From positions 124,001-188,000 of the forward strand of contig NZ_JAPNUE010000006.1 of NCBI RefSeq assembly GCF_026626305.1: 64,000 nt of DNA, given 5' to 3'. The position numbers were made by a program, and so were the translations under genes. Source of the stretch: Frigidibacter sp. RF13. GTDB taxonomy: Bacteria > Pseudomonadota > Alphaproteobacteria > Rhodobacterales > Rhodobacteraceae. Shown here piece by piece: positions 36,657 to 45,193 of this stretch (positions are counted from its first letter, which is position 1; each line of letters begins with the position of its first letter). Below the pieces are notes generated by a model. That model made no database searches and was not told the DNA's origin. It was given only the letters and a program-made list of their open reading frames with translations.

Positions 36657-37438
36657 GGCGCGCGCTTGTAACCGGGGCGGCCCGGCGGCTTGGCCGCGAG
36701 ATGACGCTGTATCTCGCCGGTCGCGGATATGATGTGGCGATCCATTATGCGACGTCGACTGACGAGGCCGAGGCAGCGGCCGACGCGGCACGCGCCTTCG
36801 GTGTCCGCACCGTGACCCTTAAGGCGGACCTTCTGGAGGAAGATCAGACCGAGGCGCTTGTCGGGCGCGCGGCTGAGGCGCTGGGTGGACCGCTCACCGT
36901 TCTGGTGAACAATGCCTCGACCTTTGACTATGACAATATCCGCAGCGCGACCCGGCAAAGCTGGGACCGCAATATCGGTAGCAACCTGCGCGCGCCCTTC
37001 GTTCTGACCCAGCATTTCGCCGCACAATGCCCCAAGGCCGCGCGTGGTGCGGATGGCGCGCTCGCCCAGGGGCTCGTCGTCAACATGCTTGACCAAAGGG
37101 TGCGGAAGCTGACCCCCGAATTCATGAGCTACACGATCGCTAAGATGGGCCTTTGGGCTTTCACCCAGACGGCGGCACGGGCGCTGTCGCCGGACATAAG
37201 GGTCAATGCCATCGGACCGGGGTCGACGCTGAAGGGCGAGCATCAAAGCGAGGCGCAGTTCGATCTGCAGCGCGCCGCCTCGCCGCTGCAACGTGGTGCC
37301 AATGCCGCCGATATCACCGCGGCGCTCGGCTTTTTCCTCGATGCACCGGCTGTCACCGGGCAGCTTCTGTGCGTCGATGGCGGCCAGCACCTTGCCTGGA
37401 GAACCCCCGATATCATCGGCCATCCGCTGCCGGGCTGA
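36653..37438 (+). CDS. short-chain dehydrogenase, pteridine-reductase-like
   Basis: A 261-residue SDR. The cofactor motif TGAARRLG, with its RR typical of FolM/pteridine reductases, NNAS and the YTIAK catalytic pair (YxxxK) are present. NADPH-dependent reduction of a pterin such as dihydromonapterin is likely, but other SDR substrates are possible. ATG overlaps the 48-residue gene. Confidence 0.88.
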   Translation: MRRALVTGAARRLGREMTLYLAGRGYDVAIHYATSTDEAEAAADAARAFGVRTVTLKADLLEEDQTEALVGRAAEALGGPLTVLVNNASTFDYDNIRSATRQSWDRNIGSNLRAPFVLTQHFAAQCPKAARGADGALAQGLVVNMLDQRVRKLTPEFMSYTIAKMGLWAFTQTAARALSPDIRVNAIGPGSTLKGEHQSEAQFDLQRAASPLQRGANAADITAALGFFLDAPAVTGQLLCVDGGQHLAWRTPDIIGHPLPG

Positions 37439-37779
37439 TCCCTTTTTCATGCGCTTTTTGGCCTTCCTCAGCGGCAGGTTGCGTTAACTTTTCCACTTTC
37501 GGCCCCACGGTCACAAAGGTATTACAAATCTGCCAATATTTTCAGGACCTTACCTGATATCACAAAAATACTGTTTAGAATCAACATATTGAGAAACTGC
37601 CTAATTTTTAGGCAAACCAAGGAACCCGCCCCGATTCAACGAAAATTTCGCCCGCGCCAAATCTTGTCACCAGACTTATCCACACATTCCGTGGACAGGT
37701 TTTCACTTGCACACTCGCGAATAAGATTGCAGCGCTTGAGGAGAATCGGCGCCTGCTTTCGCCCACCCGTCGGAAGGCC
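37439..37779. other. AT-rich intergenic region before uvrC
   Basis: A 341-base gap, much AT-richer than its surroundings. It holds a perfect inverted repeat TGCCTAA-TTT-TTAGGCA (37598-37614), a consensus DnaA box TTATCCACA (37676-37684) and the dyad TCCAC-ACATTCC-GTGGA around it. No convincing open frame or SOS box (GTTC-N7-GTTC) was seen. It must contain the uvrC promoter; its origin is unclear. Confidence 0.6.
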
Positions 37780-39642
37780 ATGACCAAGAGCGAAAAGCCC
37801 CTGACCGGACATGCGGTCATCCAGTCTTACCTGCGGCTTTTGTCCAGCCAGCCGGGCGTCTACCGCATGCTCGATGCCGAGGCGCGGGTGCTCTATGTCG
37901 GCAAGGCGCGAAACCTCAAGGCGCGCGTTTCGAACTATGCGCGGCCGGGTGGCCACAGCGCGCGCATCGCCCGGATGATCGAGCAGACCGCTTCGATGAT
38001 GTTCCTCACCACGCGCACCGAAACCGAGGCGCTGCTGCTCGAGCAGAACCTGATCAAGCAGCTGAAGCCGCATTTCAACGTGCTGCTGCGCGACGACAAA
38101 TCGTTTCCGAACATCCTCGTCAGCCGCGAAAGCGCCTTTCCGCAGATCAAGAAGCACCGGGGGGCGAAGACCGAGAAGGGCGACTACTACGGCCCCTTCG
38201 CCAGCGCGATGGCGGTGAACCGCACGTTGAACCAGTTGCAGAAGGTCTTTCTCTTGCGCAACTGCTCGGACGCGATGTTCGCCTCGCGCACGCGGCCCTG
38301 CCTGCTTTACCAGATCAAGCGCTGCTCGGCGCCTTGCACCGGCATGATTTCCGAGGCCGACTATGGCGCGCTGGTGGGTGACGCCGAACGTTTCCTGCAG
38401 GGGCGGACGACAGCGGTGCAGGAAAAGCTGGCGGCCGATATGGCGGCAGCGGCCGAGGCGATGGAATATGAACGCGCCGCGGCGCTGCGCGACCGGATCC
38501 GGGCGCTGACTCAGGTCCAGCAGGCGCAGGGGATAAACCCGCGCGGCGTGACCGAGGCGGACGTGATTGCTCTGCATATGGACGGGGGGCAGGCCTGCGT
38601 TCAGGTCTTCTTCATCCGCGCCAATCAAAGCTGGGGGAACCGCGATTTCTACCCTAAGACCGGCGCCGGCGCGGGTGAGGCCGAAGTGCTGGAGGCCTTC
38701 CTTGGCCAGTTCTACGACAACAAGGAACCGCCGCGGCTGATCCTGTTATCGCACGGGATCGAGGATGCCGACCTGATGGTGCAGCTTCTGTCCGACCGGG
38801 CGGGCCGCAAGGTCGAACTTGCCGTGCCGCAGCGGGGCGAGAAGGCGGAACTGGTGGAAAACGCCGCCCGCAACGCGCGCGAAAGCCTGGCCCGGAAGAT
38901 GAGCGAGACGGCGGCGCAGTCGAAGCTGCTCGATGCGCTGGCCGAAGCTTTCGATCTGGAAGCCCCACCGCAGCGGATTGAAATATATGACAATTCCCAT
39001 ATCCAGGGCACCAATGCCGTGGGGGGAATGGTCGTGGCGGGGCCGGAGGGGTTTGTCAAAAGCCAGTACCGGAAGTTCAATATTCGTTCGGAGGCGGGGG
39101 CGAACAGCGACGATTTCGGGATGATGAAGGAAGTGCTGACCCGTCGTTTCGAGCGGCTGTTGAAGGAAGACCCCGATCGGCAGTCGGGCGCCTGGCCCGA
39201 TCTGCTGCTGATCGACGGGGGCGCGGGGCAGGTCTCGGCGGTGGCGGGGATATTGGAGGATCTGGGCGTCAAGGACGTGCCCTTCATCGGCGTGGCCAAG
39301 GGCATCGACCGTGATCTGGGGAAGGAGGAGTTTCACCGGCCCGGCGAACGGCCCTTCGCGCTGCCGCATAACTCGCCGGTTCTCTATTTCATTCAACGGC
39401 TTAGGGATGAGGCGCACCGCTGGGCGATCGGCGCCCACCGGGCAAAGCGCGCCAAGGCCGTGGGGGCCACGCCGCTGGATGAAATCCCCGGAATCGGCGC
39501 CACGCGGAAACGGGCGCTTCTGGCCCATTTCGGCTCGGCCAAGGCGGTCAGCCGGGCGGGGCTGGCCGATCTGAAGGCGGTCGAGGGCATATCGGAGACG
39601 ATGGCGCAGACCGTCTATGACTTCTTCCATAGCGGCGGCTGA
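37780..39642 (+). CDS. uvrC: excinuclease ABC subunit C
   Basis: A 620-residue nucleotide-excision nuclease subunit. The N-terminal GIY-YIG domain ([21 protein letters not shown]), UvrB-interacting UVR region ([18 protein letters not shown]), the RNase H-like C-terminal nuclease ([20 protein letters not shown]) and tandem helix-hairpin-helix ([17 protein letters not shown]) are all in order. Makes both incisions around bulky lesions. Confidence 0.97.
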   Translation: MTKSEKPLTGHAVIQSYLRLLSSQPGVYRMLDAEARVLYVGKARNLKARVSNYARPGGHSARIARMIEQTASMMFLTTRTETEALLLEQNLIKQLKPHFNVLLRDDKSFPNILVSRESAFPQIKKHRGAKTEKGDYYGPFASAMAVNRTLNQLQKVFLLRNCSDAMFASRTRPCLLYQIKRCSAPCTGMISEADYGALVGDAERFLQGRTTAVQEKLAADMAAAAEAMEYERAAALRDRIRALTQVQQAQGINPRGVTEADVIALHMDGGQACVQVFFIRANQSWGNRDFYPKTGAGAGEAEVLEAFLGQFYDNKEPPRLILLSHGIEDADLMVQLLSDRAGRKVELAVPQRGEKAELVENAARNARESLARKMSETAAQSKLLDALAEAFDLEAPPQRIEIYDNSHIQGTNAVGGMVVAGPEGFVKSQYRKFNIRSEAGANSDDFGMMKEVLTRRFERLLKEDPDRQSGAWPDLLLIDGGAGQVSAVAGILEDLGVKDVPFIGVAKGIDRDLGKEEFHRPGERPFALPHNSPVLYFIQRLRDEAHRWAIGAHRAKRAKAVGATPLDEIPGIGATRKRALLAHFGSAKAVSRAGLADLKAVEGISETMAQTVYDFFHSGG

Positions 39643-39680
39643 CGGGGCGGCCAACTGGGCGCCGACGGGCCGAAACCCCC

Positions 39681-39744
39681 GTCCCGCAACCGTCCCGCAT
39701 CCGTCCCGACAGCGTATGGCATCCGTCCCGACACGTGTCCCGAC
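39681..39744 (+). repeat. cluster of GTCCCG direct repeats
   Basis: Five near-identical units reading CGTCCCG-CA or TGTCCCG-ACA within 64 bases, between convergent uvrC and the secreted hypothetical gene. No open frame spans them in a recognisable way. Confidence 0.55.
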
Positions 39745-39755
39745 AGATCGCGCGC

Positions 39756-40295
39756 TCAGCGGCGCTTCGACCAGGCGTCGCGCCAGACCCCGCCCTCGCG
39801 GATACGGTAGGTCCGGTCGAGGATCACTGCGGCCGCATCGACGGTGAATGTGCCCTCCTCGATCAGGTTCTCCGCCGCCTCGGCCGTGTGGTAGAGGCGG
39901 TAGGTCCAGACGTCATTCGCGACGCTTGCCAGATGCACCATCTTGCGCCGCGCCCCGTCGCTCAGGGCCTCGGTATAGGTGCAGCGCCCGACGGTCAACG
40001 TGCAGTCGCTGGGCTTGTAGCGGACGGTCAGCCCGCCGACCTCTGCCCTCACCGCCTCGCCCCGCCGGTTCGACCAGACGGCGACCTTGGCCGGATCGCC
40101 CTTGGACCCGTCGCGGGTGAAGGCAAACCGATAAAGCCCGCCCTCGGGGCCGAGATAGGTGACGGCCGTATTGCCGTTCTCCGCCCGCCAGCGAACGGTC
40201 TGACCCTCGGTCATCAGGGTGACGTCGAAGGCGGTTTCGGCGCGGAGGGGGAGGGCAGTGAGGCAGAGGAGTAGGAGGGTGAGGAGGGGGCGCAT
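39756..40295 (-). CDS. secreted hypothetical protein
   Basis: A 179-residue protein not recognised as a named family. Signal peptide MRPLLTLLLLCLTALPLRA; the rest is predicted beta-rich with three cysteines (CTLTVGRC and others), suggesting a periplasmic fold with a disulfide. An in-frame ATG 11 codons earlier is possible but the RBS AGGAGG lies before 40295. Confidence 0.75.
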   Translation of the reverse strand: MRPLLTLLLLCLTALPLRAETAFDVTLMTEGQTVRWRAENGNTAVTYLGPEGGLYRFAFTRDGSKGDPAKVAVWSNRRGEAVRAEVGGLTVRYKPSDCTLTVGRCTYTEALSDGARRKMVHLASVANDVWTYRLYHTAEAAENLIEEGTFTVDAAAVILDRTYRIREGGVWRDAWSKRR

Positions 40296-40381
40296 GCGGG
40301 CTCCGGGGGGTAGGGTGTGTGATTTCACGCAGCGGTGTCGGAATTGGCGTGCGTGAGCACCGGTCCAAAGGCTCCTTAGCC

Positions 40382-41317
40382 CTACATACTACTGTTCCAG
40401 AATTGGGAATTGATTTCGCCCGATTGGTGATAAACTCTGACCTGCCTAAATACCTCTGCAGCGTCAGTGTTCTCCCTGCAAAGCCGATCTGCCGCAGACC
40501 AGTCTATTGCGGGCTTCAGTCGAGCCTGAACTAGTATTGATGTTTCCGTCTCTTCACTCACGGATAGAAGAATAACACCTATCCCATGCTGCGCAGAAAG
40601 CATTCGCAATTCATCGAGAGTTCCTGAACCTGAAATTTCTGCGGCCACAAGGTATCCTAAATTAGCCCACGCGGAGTTGCTCAATGCCTGAAAAAACACT
40701 TCCCGCGCATTTGATCGGTTTACTAACCTTTTGACTTCAAATGACCATAACCGTGTTTCCGGGTCAGATCTAACGTTGACGAGCTGCCTAATTGCGTCAG
40801 ACCAACGGCGCCCCACCGCTTCAAAGCCAATCAAGTCGGGGTGTAGCCACTGGTTGCCGCGTGGCCCGTGGCGATTTGATGAGCGAAGCTCATTTATTCT
40901 CTTAGAATAGACGCCATGTTCAGTTGCAAGATATTCAGATAATCGGGGATACAGGTCGTGCTCTTTGAACTCCCTTGGCTCATTTGAGATCGCTTCATCC
41001 TCGATTGCCGCAACCTCTTGTTCCTCCGTTAGCGATGTATAGTAGTAACGGCGAGGTCGATCCTCTGTCATTCTGAGGTTCGGATGTTTTTCGATGGAGT
41101 ATTTGATGGAGCCTATTTCTGCCTGAACCTGCAGTATCATTTCAGAGATACCGCCGTCTTTGATAGATTGATTTCTACTCTTCTTACGTTTTGATTCTAC
41201 CCAGTCTGGGTTTTCTTCAACTATCGTTTCGGCAAGTTTTCGTGCGGTCAGACGTTCTCCTTCGCGATTGCCCAACGACGCAGCCGCAAGCTCTACAAGT
41301 GTCTTGGTTTTAGACAT
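40382..41317 (-). CDS. COG2958-type HTH and nuclease-fold protein
   Basis: A 311-residue protein. The N-terminal ~95 residues look like a winged-helix/HARE-type domain; the C-terminal part shows HPDLIGFEAVG and LWSFEVKRLV, a PD...ExK pattern of restriction-endonuclease-like folds, followed by FFQALSNSAWANLGYLVAAE and GIGVILL typical of COG2958. The DNA is AT-richer than all neighbours (48 percent GC in 40921-40980 by hand count), so horizontal gain is likely. Its ATG overlaps the end of parE by 8 bases. Role in DNA defence is inferred only. Confidence 0.8.
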   Translation of the reverse strand: MSKTKTLVELAAASLGNREGERLTARKLAETIVEENPDWVESKRKKSRNQSIKDGGISEMILQVQAEIGSIKYSIEKHPNLRMTEDRPRRYYYTSLTEEQEVAAIEDEAISNEPREFKEHDLYPRLSEYLATEHGVYSKRINELRSSNRHGPRGNQWLHPDLIGFEAVGRRWSDAIRQLVNVRSDPETRLWSFEVKRLVNRSNAREVFFQALSNSAWANLGYLVAAEISGSGTLDELRMLSAQHGIGVILLSVSEETETSILVQARLKPAIDWSAADRLCRENTDAAEVFRQVRVYHQSGEINSQFWNSSM

Positions 41318-43271
41318 CCAGCTCCTCCACGAACCGCGCGTTCTCGCTGATATACTGGAACCTCAGTTCCGGCTTCTTGCCCATCAGCCGCTCGACAAGG
41401 TCCGAGGTCTCGCCCGGTTCGTCCTCGTCGATCGAGACACGGATCAGTTTCCGAGTCTCGGGGTTCATGGTCGTGTCCTTCAGGTCCTTGGCGTCCATCT
41501 CGCCCAGCCCTTTGAAGCGCTGGACGTCGATCTTGCCGCCACGGTTCGCGCCGAGGCCGGTCTTCAGCCAGTATTCCTTCTCTTCGTCGTTCGAGACATA
41601 GCGGCGGATCGCGCCTTGCGTCAGCCGGTAGAGCGGCGGGCAGGCGAGGTAGAGGTGGCCCTTGTCGATCATCGGCCGCATCTGGGTGAAGAAGAAGGTC
41701 ATCAGAAGCGAGGCGATATGGGCACCGTCGACGTCGGCGTCGGTCATGATGATGACCTTGTCATAGCGCAGGTCGTCGATGTTGAACTTTGTGCCCATGC
41801 CGCAACCAAGCGCCTGGCAAAGATCGTTGATTTCCTGGTTCTGGCCCATCTTCGATGAGGCGGCGCCAAGGACGTTGAGGATCTTGCCGCGCAAGGGCAG
41901 GAGCGCCTGGTTGGTGCGGTCGCGCGCCATCTTGGCCGAGCCGCCCGCGCTGTCGCCTTCGACGATGAAAAGCTCGGTCCCCTCGCGGTTGGTTGCGGAA
42001 CAATCGACAAGCTTCCCCGGCAGGCGCAGCTTCTTGGTGGCAGATTTGCGGGCGGTTTCCTTTTCCTGCCGGCGGCGCAGGCGTTCTTCGGCGCGCAGCA
42101 CAAGGAAATCGAGGATGGCGCCCGCCGATTTGGTGTCGGAGGCGAGCCAGTTGTCGAAATGGTCCTTGACGGCGCCCTCGACCAGACGCGCGGCTTCGGT
42201 CGTCGCAAGCCGGTCCTTGGTCTGGCCCACGAATTCCGGCTCGCGGATGAAGCAGGAGACGAGCGCGCAGCCGCCTGCCACCATATCCTCACGCGTGATG
42301 AGCTCGGCCTTGCGGTTCTTGACCAGATCGCCATAGGCGCGGATGCCTTTCAGGACCGCGGCCCAGAACCCCGCCTCATGGGTGCCGCCCTCGGGCGTCG
42401 GCACGGTGTTGCAGTAGGAATGGATGAAACCGTCGACAGAAGGCGTCCAGTTGATTGCCCATTCGACCTGACCGGGAACCCCGAATTTTTCCTGGAACGA
42501 GACTTTTCCAGCGAAGGGCCGGTCGGCATAGGTCGAGGCTTTCTGGAGCTGTTCGGAGAGGTAATCGGCAAGGCCGCCGGGGAAGTGGAAGGTGGCCTCC
42601 TGCGGGGTTTCGCCGTCACTGATTGCCGATTTCCAGCGGATCTCGACGCCCGAGAAGAGATAGGCCTTGGACCGCACCATCTTGAAGATGCGGGCGGGCT
42701 TGAAACGGTGATGGCCGAAGATCTGTTCGTCGGCATGGAAGGTGGTGGTGGTGCCGCGGCGGTTCGGGGTCTGGCCGATTTCCGTCACCGGGCCCAAGGG
42801 AACGCCGCGGGAAAAGCGCTGTTCGACGATCTTGCGGTCGCGGGCGACCTGCACGACCATCGAGTCCGAGAGCGCATTGACGACCGAGGCGCCGACGCCA
42901 TGGAGGCCCCCCGACGTCTGGTAGGCGTCGCCGCCGAACTTGCCGCCGGCATGCAGCGTGCAGAGGATGACTTCCAGTGCCGACTTGCCGGGGAATTTCG
43001 GGTGCGGGTCGAACGGCATGCCGCGGCCGTTGTCGCGGATGGTGATCGCATAGTCCTCGTGCAGTTCCACCTCGATCCGGTTGGCATGGCCCGCCACCGC
43101 CTCGTCCATCGAATTGTCGAGGATTTCCGCCACGAGGTGGTGGAGCGCCCGTTCGTCCGTGCCGCCGATATACATGCCGGGGCGCTTGCGGACCGGTTCC
43201 AGCCCCTCGAGCACCTCGATCGAGGAGGCGTCATAGGTGCCGGACCCGCCGGAGAGGAGATCGTTGGACAT
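41310..43271 (-). CDS. parE: DNA topoisomerase IV subunit B
   Basis: A 653-residue type IIA topoisomerase ATPase subunit. GHKL motifs (EILDNSMDEA, DNGRGMPFDPH, GLHGVGASVVNAL) and the TOPRIM domain (EGDSAGGSA, IMTDADVDGAHI) are present. It decatenates chromosomes with ParC. The C-terminus ARFVEELDV is intact although the COG2958 gene overlaps it. Confidence 0.97.
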   Translation of the reverse strand: MSNDLLSGGSGTYDASSIEVLEGLEPVRKRPGMYIGGTDERALHHLVAEILDNSMDEAVAGHANRIEVELHEDYAITIRDNGRGMPFDPHPKFPGKSALEVILCTLHAGGKFGGDAYQTSGGLHGVGASVVNALSDSMVVQVARDRKIVEQRFSRGVPLGPVTEIGQTPNRRGTTTTFHADEQIFGHHRFKPARIFKMVRSKAYLFSGVEIRWKSAISDGETPQEATFHFPGGLADYLSEQLQKASTYADRPFAGKVSFQEKFGVPGQVEWAINWTPSVDGFIHSYCNTVPTPEGGTHEAGFWAAVLKGIRAYGDLVKNRKAELITREDMVAGGCALVSCFIREPEFVGQTKDRLATTEAARLVEGAVKDHFDNWLASDTKSAGAILDFLVLRAEERLRRRQEKETARKSATKKLRLPGKLVDCSATNREGTELFIVEGDSAGGSAKMARDRTNQALLPLRGKILNVLGAASSKMGQNQEINDLCQALGCGMGTKFNIDDLRYDKVIIMTDADVDGAHIASLLMTFFFTQMRPMIDKGHLYLACPPLYRLTQGAIRRYVSNDEEKEYWLKTGLGANRGGKIDVQRFKGLGEMDAKDLKDTTMNPETRKLIRVSIDEDEPGETSDLVERLMGKKPELRFQYISENARFVEELDV

Positions 43272-43353
43272 GGGGGCTCGCTGCTCGGATCTGTTCTTGG
43301 TGGGCCAGATTAGACCCGGGGCGAGCGGGGGGCAAGCGGGCCGCCAAAGGAAA

Positions 43354-43381
43354 GGGCCGCCCCGTTTTCACGAAGCGGCCC
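43354..43381 (-). terminator. strong minus-strand terminator with GAAA tetraloop
   Basis: On the minus strand a 12-bp stem: GGGCCGCTTCGT (43381-43370) and ACGGGGCGGCCC (43365-43354), with a GAAA loop. Two G-U pairs form only in minus-strand RNA, fixing the direction; TTTCCTTT follows. It ends either the transporter mRNA or the small gene at 43463-43519. Confidence 0.85.
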
Positions 43382-43462
43382 CCCGAGTTCCAAGGAGATG
43401 GCCCAGTTAGGGTGCCGGTTAAGGCATGGCCCAGCCATGGGTTACAGCCTGTGAGTTTGCCC

Positions 43463-43519
43463 TCAGGCCACGGCCCCCCTGACTGTCCTGACACCTCTCT
43501 CCAATATCACTCTAGACAC
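43463..43519 (-). CDS. possible 18-residue peptide with extreme Shine-Dalgarno
   Basis: GTG-initiated frame encoding MSRVILERGVRTVRGAVA (first codon read as Met). Immediately upstream, GAAAGGAGGTGATCC (43535-43521) complements the last 15 or so bases of 16S rRNA, with 7 bases between GGAGG and GTG. A strong terminator lies 82 bases beyond the stop. A leader-peptide, small-protein or dual-function sRNA gene are all possible; I do not recognise the peptide. Confidence 0.5.
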   Translation of the reverse strand: MSRVILERGVRTVRGAVA

Positions 43520-43588
43520 TGGATCACCTCCTTTCCTGGTTGCCGTTAACCAGAAGCGTGCCACAGATTTTGTGGTTGTCAAAAGAAA

Positions 43589-44212
43589 TCACGCAACCCT
43601 TTTGGTAAAATTCGAAACAATGAGTCTGAAAGGTATCAACGCTATAGCGGCGAGCGCGAGTTTCACCAGCCAGTCGCCGAAACCAAGCGAGACCCAGAAC
43701 GGGACAGACGGGCCATGGCCGAGAAGCGGTTTCATCTCGGCCGCCCAGGAGACGTCATTGGACGGCTCGATGACGCTGAGCGCCGAGGCGAAGGCGACGG
43801 TGAAGAAGACCGCCGTGTCGAGCGAAGCACCGGCGAGCGTCGAGACGAAAGGTGCCTTCCACCAGCTGCCGTCGCGCAGGCGGTTGAAGACATGGATGTC
43901 GGTCAGCTGCGCCAGAAGGAAGGCGAGGCCGGAGCCAAGTGCGACGCGCAGGGTCACGAGCGGGCCAAACTCGCCCATGATCTGCGAGCCGATGAGCGAG
44001 CAGACGAGGCCCGCGACAAAACCCGCGATCACCACGCGGCGCGCGGCGGCGGCGCCCTGGAAGCGGTTCGTCAGGTCGGTCACCAGGAAGGAGAACGGGT
44101 AGGTGAAGGCCCCGAAGGTCAGCCAGTCGCCATAGGGAAACTGCACGAGGATGTTGGAGGCCACGACAATGGCGGCCATGGCAAGAATGCCAGGAAGAAG
44201 CGAACGGGTCAT
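43589..44212 (-). CDS. queuosine precursor transporter (VUT/YhhQ family)
   Basis: A 207-residue inner-membrane protein with about six helices. FGAFTYPFSFLVTDLTNRFQG is the family's conserved region, with the matching C-terminal KPLLGHG and LKLALAAIALIPF helix. YhhQ imports preQ0/preQ1, the base used for tRNA queuosine. The upstream leader carries a preQ1-I riboswitch candidate, which supports the substrate. Confidence 0.9.
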   Translation of the reverse strand: MTRSLLPGILAMAAIVVASNILVQFPYGDWLTFGAFTYPFSFLVTDLTNRFQGAAAARRVVIAGFVAGLVCSLIGSQIMGEFGPLVTLRVALGSGLAFLLAQLTDIHVFNRLRDGSWWKAPFVSTLAGASLDTAVFFTVAFASALSVIEPSNDVSWAAEMKPLLGHGPSVPFWVSLGFGDWLVKLALAAIALIPFRLIVSNFTKRVA

Positions 44213-44215
44213 GTG

Positions 44216-44248
44216 TCTTTCCGTTTTTTACAAGGTCGCGGAGACTTG
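44216..44248 (-). ncRNA. preQ1-I riboswitch candidate
   Basis: On the minus strand: stem CAAG (44248-44245) / CTTG (44234-44231), loop TCTCCGCGAC, then an A tract TAAAAAAC and CGGA. Loop CCG (44241-44239) can pair with CGG (44223-44221) to form the H-type pseudoknot, just as UAG/CUA does in the B. subtilis element. CGG is part of the Shine-Dalgarno GGAAAG before the transporter ATG, so ligand binding would hide it and reduce translation. Confidence 0.78.
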
Positions 44249-44250
44249 GC

Positions 44251-44269
44251 TTCCGCGCCCATCGCGGAA
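44251..44269 (-). other. hairpin upstream of the aptamer
   Basis: Perfect 7-bp stem TTCCGCG (44251-44257) / CGCGGAA (44263-44269) with a five-base loop, directly 5' of the preQ1 aptamer in the leader. Could help the aptamer fold; no independent role shown. Confidence 0.4.
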
Positions 44270-44308
44270 ACAGCGCGCGCCATACGCCGCGCGCGAGGCC
44301 CGGTCAAG

Positions 44309-45193
44309 TCATTCCTCGATGCGGACCTCGACGAACTCGGTCGACATGACGGGCAGGAAATTGTTGTCGGCCACCATCGTGGCGCGCAAGCTGCCCGCCG
44401 CATCCTGCCAGACCGACAGGCCTTCGAGATTGCCGAAAGCGCCCGCGCGGCTTTCCATCAGGATCTCATCCTGCGTGGGCTGCCCTTCTGCGAGCGTGAT
44501 CCGCCGCAGGCGCGAACGGAAGCCTACCAATCCCCAGAGATCGCGTTCGAGGATATAGAGCCGACCGTCCGGTCCGAAGTCGGCCCCGACCGGTCGCCAG
44601 TGATGATCCTCGGGCAGCCGGAATGCCTCAGACCAGGTGCCATCCGCATAGCGCCAGACCGGGAAAGACCGGACCCCGCGCCCCGGCCCTTCGGGCATGG
44701 TGTAGAGCGCGCCGTCCAGCGCCATCGCCAGCGCCTCCAGCCCGTCATTGTAGATCGTGCTGAACACGGTGAAGACAGGCATGCGGTCGATGAGGCGCCC
44801 GTCGGCCGCATAGCGGGCGATGCGGTTGCGGAGTTCGAAGGACACATAGAGCGACCCGTCCGGCGCGAGCGCCAGACCTTCGGCATCATCATGCTCGCCA
44901 TCAAGTGCCGCGCCGTCCGGACCGGTCAGCGCCGCCCCCGGCCCGTCGAGCGTGATACCGGCGATCGCACCTGCGCCATCCCGCCGGAAGCGGCCGTGAA
45001 ACAGCCGCGCCGAATCCGACAAAGCGATGAAGCCCGCGCCATCCGCCGTCACCTCGATCGCCGACAGGCCGCCGAACCTGTCCGCCGCCTCGGTCGCGTC
45101 GTAGGTGCCGACCACCACGGCGCGCGGCGCGGCGGCAGCGCCCGAGGCGAGAAGCAGGGCGAGGATCAGTCCGAGTTGAGAACGCCGGTACAT
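44309..45193 (-). CDS. esterase-like activity of phytase family protein
   Basis: A 294-residue secreted protein. Signal peptide MYRRSQLGLILALLLASGAAA, then a six-bladed propeller-like pattern (GLSAIEVTADGAGFIALSD, DAEGLALAPDGSLYVSFE, PVGADFGPDGRLYILER, NLEGLSVWQD) of the PF13449 type. Calcium-dependent phosphatase or esterase activity is known for some members; substrate unknown. It overlaps mepA by 28 bases. Confidence 0.85.
   Translation of the reverse strand: MYRRSQLGLILALLLASGAAAAPRAVVVGTYDATEAADRFGGLSAIEVTADGAGFIALSDSARLFHGRFRRDGAGAIAGITLDGPGAALTGPDGAALDGEHDDAEGLALAPDGSLYVSFELRNRIARYAADGRLIDRMPVFTVFSTIYNDGLEALAMALDGALYTMPEGPGRGVRSFPVWRYADGTWSEAFRLPEDHHWRPVGADFGPDGRLYILERDLWGLVGFRSRLRRITLAEGQPTQDEILMESRAGAFGNLEGLSVWQDAAGSLRATMVADNNFLPVMSTEFVEVRIEE

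Larger units (their letters stand above)
43272..43588 (-). other. 317-base intergenic region behind the queuosine transporter
   Basis: Holds, in minus-strand order: a TTGACA hexamer (43582-43577) without a clean -10, a CCACA/TGTGG repeat, hairpin CTGGTT-AACGGC-AACCAG, the Shine-Dalgarno and 18-codon frame, a roughly 80-base tail with a repeated ATGGCCCAG motif, and the GAAA-loop terminator; the final 80 bases before parE show only its RBS region. Confidence 0.6.

Noticed and set aside
37676..37684. A replication origin at the DnaA box
   Set aside because: A single consensus box without an array, and uvrC is not a usual origin neighbour.
37439..37779. An SOS (LexA) box in front of uvrC
   Set aside because: No GTTC-N7-GTTC pattern could be found on either strand.
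40382..41317. A mobile element carrying the AT-rich gene
   Set aside because: No transposase, integrase, terminal repeats or target duplication were found on either side.
43521..43537. A fragment of 16S rRNA on the plus strand (GGATCACCTCCTTTC)
   Set aside because: Only about 17 bases match and no 16S sequence lies on either side; the spacing to a GTG on the minus strand explains the match better as a Shine-Dalgarno.
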